Part shown: in pieces, positions 60,056 to 64,000 of the stretch
Position numbering within the stretch: the stretch's first letter is position 1
How the letters are laid out: every line of letters begins with the position of its first letter
NCBI GenBank assembly: GCA_963682055.1
Contig: OY821749.1
Span: forward strand, 32,309,631-32,373,630
Reading direction: 5' to 3'
Origin: Primula veris
Taxonomy: Eukaryota; Streptophyta; Magnoliopsida; Ericales; Primulaceae
Length of the DNA: 64,000 nt
The notes under the pieces: model-generated
What the model was told of the DNA's origin: nothing
What the model saw: only the letters and a program-made list of their open reading frames with translations
Databases searched by the model: none
Program-made: the position numbers and the translations under genes

Positions 60056-62640
60056 CCACGTTGGTGCTAGCTATAAGATCTTACAATATTCATTTAGCAG
60101 CACACTTTGGTGATGTAAACTCCTATTATATATATGGTATAAGGAAAGCAATGCATTAAAATTTAAAAATACAAGGATGCGAGTGTCATGATAGTGACAG
60201 GTTGTTTAACTAAGATCACATGCATTTACTCATTCCAAGGCAAACTATTCTTAATAACAATAAACAAAATGAGAATGTTTTCAACTAAATTTTGTTTGTT
60301 CTATTTCTGATATATTCATTCAGGACCAAACATGAGTAGTTTTTGGTTACAGATTATACGTAATAAGCTGGCATTTTGATTTTGGGAGAAAAATGGATAC
60401 ATGCAGCTTTAAAACTTCTAGCTTTTTTTCAGGCTAAGACATTCGAAACAGCTCAATTTTTAGGTGGATGCCAACTACTTGTAGAACAACTTCCGCAAAG
60501 AAATCACATGACCTGAACTTCAAAAATCTGCAACCAAACAAACCATATTCAGACTTTTGCCACTACCCTAGCTTTAAACATAAACACCATTCCTATTAAT
60601 AATTAAAAAGAGTGTCCAAATATCAAGAAGAATGGAACGTGACAAGTGAAAATCTATCAAGTTGTTTCACTAATGATGACCTGAAAACCTTCTTTAGAAG
60701 CCAACTTGAAAGGATTTAGCTATTATTATTATATCCCTAATTCTCTTTCGGCTCTAAGATTTCCTGATAGCTGGATAGATTCATATTTACTTTTTTATTC
60801 ACTGGATAGCTTGAAAAGAAAACAACAAAGTAAAACATCACTTTCTCACATATAAATGGGTCATTTAGAGGAATAAATGGTCGCAAGAGAGGGTACTTAT
60901 CTCTCTGGATCTCTTTTCTGCTGGGCCAGGTTTAGAAATGGAAGTATTAACTGTACCCAATTATTTGGACATATTGAGGTACTAAAAAAGCTACGCTTTA
61001 CATGCTCACAAACCTCACATGGCTTACCTAAATTTAACTGGGACCAAAGTTTCTCACGGGTCCCCCTTAACCCACATTATTTCATATGAAAATATATGTT
61101 TGTACTAGCTTTTAAGCTTTGATTTTAGCTTTTCTTTTTCTTCTTCCAAGTTTTACTGCATTTGGCTGGTTAAGTCTTAATAAAGTAACTGCTTTTAAGT
61201 TGGATCGGTCTGGACTTTTTCTTAATCTATAGCAAGCACATACTATACATTATCCAAGTACTAGTAAATTCCTTGGCATTTAAAAGCTGTTGGGGAAAAT
61301 CTTTTAACTTTTTTACCTTCTGTTATGGAAGTTTTGTTGGTTGTTCTTGATGTGTACCAGAATTTCTTGTGGCTCCCCATAATTGACATCAATTCACACG
61401 TGTGATATGTATGTACGAGTTTGTTTGGGTGCTAGCTTCTAAGTTTTTGTTTTTGCTGTTTTATGTTTGCCTCTCCATCTTTTAAGATGAGTTTTTCTGC
61501 ATACCTGCCCTCAGGTAAAAGCTTTAAGCTAGAGATTTTTTGCTGAAAATGTGCTAACAAACCAGCACATGATATGCTATCCAAGCAGTCCTTTAAATTA
61601 CTCCTAAAAACCTATTATAATATCCTGATCCTGAAATTAGTGGTATTTTTATTTTATTTTAAGTTTTAACTTTTTACCCTTCACAAAGTTTTTGGAAAGT
61701 TCTGATGGCTGTTTGTAGGTTGTAAGAAATGGTTTGATCTTTTTAAGATGCTTTTAATGATGAACCAGTCTGTATCTACTTATTTACTTTTGGTAAATAG
61801 AAGAGTGAAAAGATGCACTGGTGATTGCAATTTCTATCTATCAAAAGTTATTACTACTACATTGTATGCCAAGCTTAAATTATTTAAATTCTAGTAGTAT
61901 TTTGTCCCCATTAAAAAATAATACTCCTACTTTAACTTTCCCAAAGCAAATTTTGGTTCCCCCTGCGTGTGAAAGTGTCACATTTTACAATTACTAAATT
62001 GCAATTTCTGCTGTGAAAATCACACTTTTTACAAGTCACATTATCGAGATGGATTAATAGTCCTTCCTCTTTACAGTTGCTTCTACTCTCACTTACAAGT
62101 CACATTATGAGACACTGAAAAAAGTTTGAGTAAAAAACAAAGAATGAGTACTACCCATTTAATTAATTGCTACAATAAAAGGTTCCTCTAGCGACATTGT
62201 ATAGTAAAATATAAAATACTGGTTTTACTCAAGAAGATACTCAGGCCTTTTAAAGCCAAGGTACTCAATATCCATCATTTAGTCAATGAAGCCCTTCATT
62301 TTGTTATAATGTATTAATGCTTTAAATTTTTAACTTGCATGTGTTACGTTCTTAAGAAACATACTTTTTGGTTTTATAAAAGCAAACAACTTTAAGTCTT
62401 TAACAAGTTCATGATCTGTTGATGTTTATGTTAGATTCATAAATATTATCTACTTCAATTATGAGGTAGGAGATCTTTTCCATTTTAAAACTATAGCTTT
62501 TAAAGAGAAAAGAGTTTTGGTAAGTGGTTTTAGCTTGCTATTTAACCTCAAGTTTTCAGAAAAATAGACCAAATACTTCAGCTTTCTAGTTCAGTCTGAT
62601 GGCTTGCTTTATCACTAGAATATTGAGAAAAATATAACAG
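60056..62640. other. Non-coding stretch; no gene recognised
   Basis: AT-rich with many AGCTTTTAAGCTT-like motifs, also seen at 59155-59300, suggesting degenerate MITEs. A frame at 60877-61089 has no recognisable product. It may be intron or promoter DNA of the IQD exon that follows, or transposon interior. Confidence 0.4.
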
Positions 62641-62688
62641 TTTACATGAAATAACATGTTCTGTTTTGCAAGGTCTCATGAATCCTCT

Positions 62689-62763
62689 ATGGGAAAGCGA
62701 AAAAGCTGGTTTGGGTTGGTGAAGAGGATATTCGTTGCTAGGCCGAAAACGAAAGATGGAAAG
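62689..62763 (+). CDS. First coding exon of an IQ67-domain (IQD) protein, partial
   Basis: The 25 codons MGKRKSWFGLVKRIFVARPK then TKDGK, ending at an AAG|GTTATT donor, match the N terminus of plant IQD calmodulin-binding scaffold proteins (IQD10-12 type: Met-Gly-Lys-Lys/Arg-x-Ser-Trp-Phe-x-x-Val-Lys-Arg). A likely acceptor TTTTGCAAG just upstream (ending 62671) suggests a 5' UTR intron. The basic N terminus usually directs microtubule or nuclear localisation; the IQ motifs come in later exons. No second exon is seen in the remaining 1.2 kb, so the gene either continues beyond the window or is another captured piece like the two fragments to the left. Confidence 0.6.
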
Positions 62764-63138
62764 GTTATTCTTTCTCTTGTTTTAGTTTTGGTTTTACGAT
62801 TCAAAAGGAATGTATTCAGGTATATTTGTGAATGAGTTTTTATGCTATTGCTATTGAACAAGATTGGAGAAGCAATTTTTTCGCTGAATTTTACTATCTC
62901 AACTATAGTGCTATACTAATCAAGTCTGTAGACCCTTTGATCTTAAAAGAAGATACTTTAAGATCGTAAAATCTTATAAAGAATCTGAATGTAATAAAAA
63001 AAATCTGTAAAAAAAAGCAAGATTCTTATTCTACATTTGCTACAATCTCACCGGAAAGCTTCTAAATTGAATAAGCTAAGCAGTAAAAGCATTTAATCAA
63101 ACACCTCACATGCATAAATAAATACTTGGAATTTAAGT

Positions 63139-63505
63139 CATTTTAAAAACAGGCTGAGTCGTTTTAATTCATTTTAAAAACAGTCTGAGTCGATTTAAGT
63201 CATTTTAAAAACAGTATGAGTCTATTTAAGTTATTTTAAAAACAGTATGCGTCTATTTAAGTCATTTTAAAAACAGGCTGAGTCGTTTTAATTCATTTTA
63301 AAAACAGTCTGAGTCGATTTAAGTCATTTTAAAAACAGTATGAGTCTATTTAAGTCATTTTAAAAACAGTACGAGTCGTTTTAAAAAATAGTCTGAGTCG
63401 TTTTAAGTTATTTTAAAAACAGTCTTGAATAATTTTAAAAACATTATGAATCATTTTAAGTCATTTTAAAAACAGTCTAATTCGTTTTAAAAATAGTCTG
63501 AATTT
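63139..63505. repeat. 31-bp minisatellite with higher-order structure
   Basis: About eleven units of CATTTTAAAAACAGNNTGAG plus TCGTTTTAAGT-type sequence. The first units run in the order type GG, TC, TA, TA and then repeat GG, TC, TA, giving a 124-bp higher-order period; the later units are shorter and degenerate. It lies in the presumed IQD intron. Confidence 0.9.
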
Positions 63506-64000
63506 TCTGAATTTTTATTTATTTTTTAAGGTTTTACTAATTTTTCCATTTTATTTTTATTAGGTAATTAGGTGAGTGACCAATCCTTAATTAGTTTTAC
63601 AAATAATTGACCAATACTTAATTAAATTTTATAGGGCGATCAATCCTTAAATAGTTTTGTTTTGATGGATCAATACTTAATTAACTTATTATAGTTATAA
63701 ATGGTAAGTTTTTGATTGGTACCTTATCTATAATTTAATTAATAATTAGTCCATAAAATTGAAACTAATTAAGAATTGGTACATTTCCCCTAACTAACCA
63801 ATAAAAATGTAAAAAATAAAAAATGAAAAAATCCAAAAAAATGGAGAGGGGAGGTGATGTCCCGATCTCTGACAAAGAGTGAATTTTTCTTCCCCAAATA
63901 TTACATGTTTTCCTATCTTTATTAACTGCAACCTTCATATTCTTCCTATCATGATTCTGCTCTTAAAGCGAGATATTCTTACAGTGTATCCTACTTTTCG
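63506..64000. other. AT-rich DNA to the window end; no gene seen
   Basis: Short repeats of GATCAATACTTAATTA occur in direct and inverted orientation at 63590-63790 and suggest a decayed MITE. No exon was recognised. Confidence 0.4.

Noticed and set aside
63139..63505. Possible CRISPR array
   Set aside because: The 31-bp units are contiguous with no unique spacers, and the DNA is plant nuclear.

Overview
The window is plant nuclear DNA, very probably from a eudicot and perhaps an asterid; I cannot name the species. It is AT-rich, has long introns, many MITEs and LTR retrotransposons, and three large coiled-coil NB-ARC LRR (CNL) disease-resistance genes of the RPS2 / At4g27190-like type. The rest is mostly repeats and decayed or captured gene pieces.

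Layout. 1-72 is the last exon of an NLR that starts before the window. 2652-4420 (minus) is a small gene that I reconstruct as a PB1 domain fused to a SUMO-like domain, followed at 5899-6455 by a SUMO-only relic. 7-12 kb is NLR upstream DNA full of hAT and Stowaway-like elements. NLR1 lies at 12080-18814 (four exons, apparently intact), followed by a flank that contains a folded-back repeat (19.1-20.3 kb). 20.3-27.4 kb holds tandem repeats and a 5'-truncated Copia element on the minus strand. NLR2 (27410-41205) is split in its first exon by a 6.25-kb Copia-like LTR element and carries three copies of an LRR exon where its sisters have one. Its 3' flank and a second PB1-SUMO gene follow at 41.2-45.5 kb. 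NLR3 (51056-56347) has a premature stop in its last exon. The right end (58-62.8 kb) carries partial exons of three unrelated genes, all on the plus strand: a PAP16-type purple acid phosphatase, a SAC8-type phosphoinositide phosphatase, and the first exon of an IQD protein.

History. Positions 1 to about 5.2 kb repeat at about 41.1-46.3 kb (PB1-SUMO offset 41,053 bases), and the flanks of NLR1 and NLR3 match each other. The cluster therefore looks like a tandem duplication of a unit with two NLRs and one PB1-SUMO gene: the NLR ending at base 72 pairs with NLR2, and NLR1 pairs with NLR3. The copies have since diverged by LRR exon gain, splice-site shift, loss of the acidic tail and transposon insertion.

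Function. The NLRs should be cytoplasmic immune receptors: an N-terminal coiled coil, an ATP/ADP-switching NB-ARC and a ligand-sensing LRR. The PB1-SUMO protein has two ubiquitin-fold modules, one for PB1-PB1 pairing and one SUMO-like module whose C terminus is Gly-Asp instead of Gly-Gly, so it probably acts as a fixed binding module and is not conjugated. No functional link to the NLRs can be shown from sequence; the two have only been co-duplicated.
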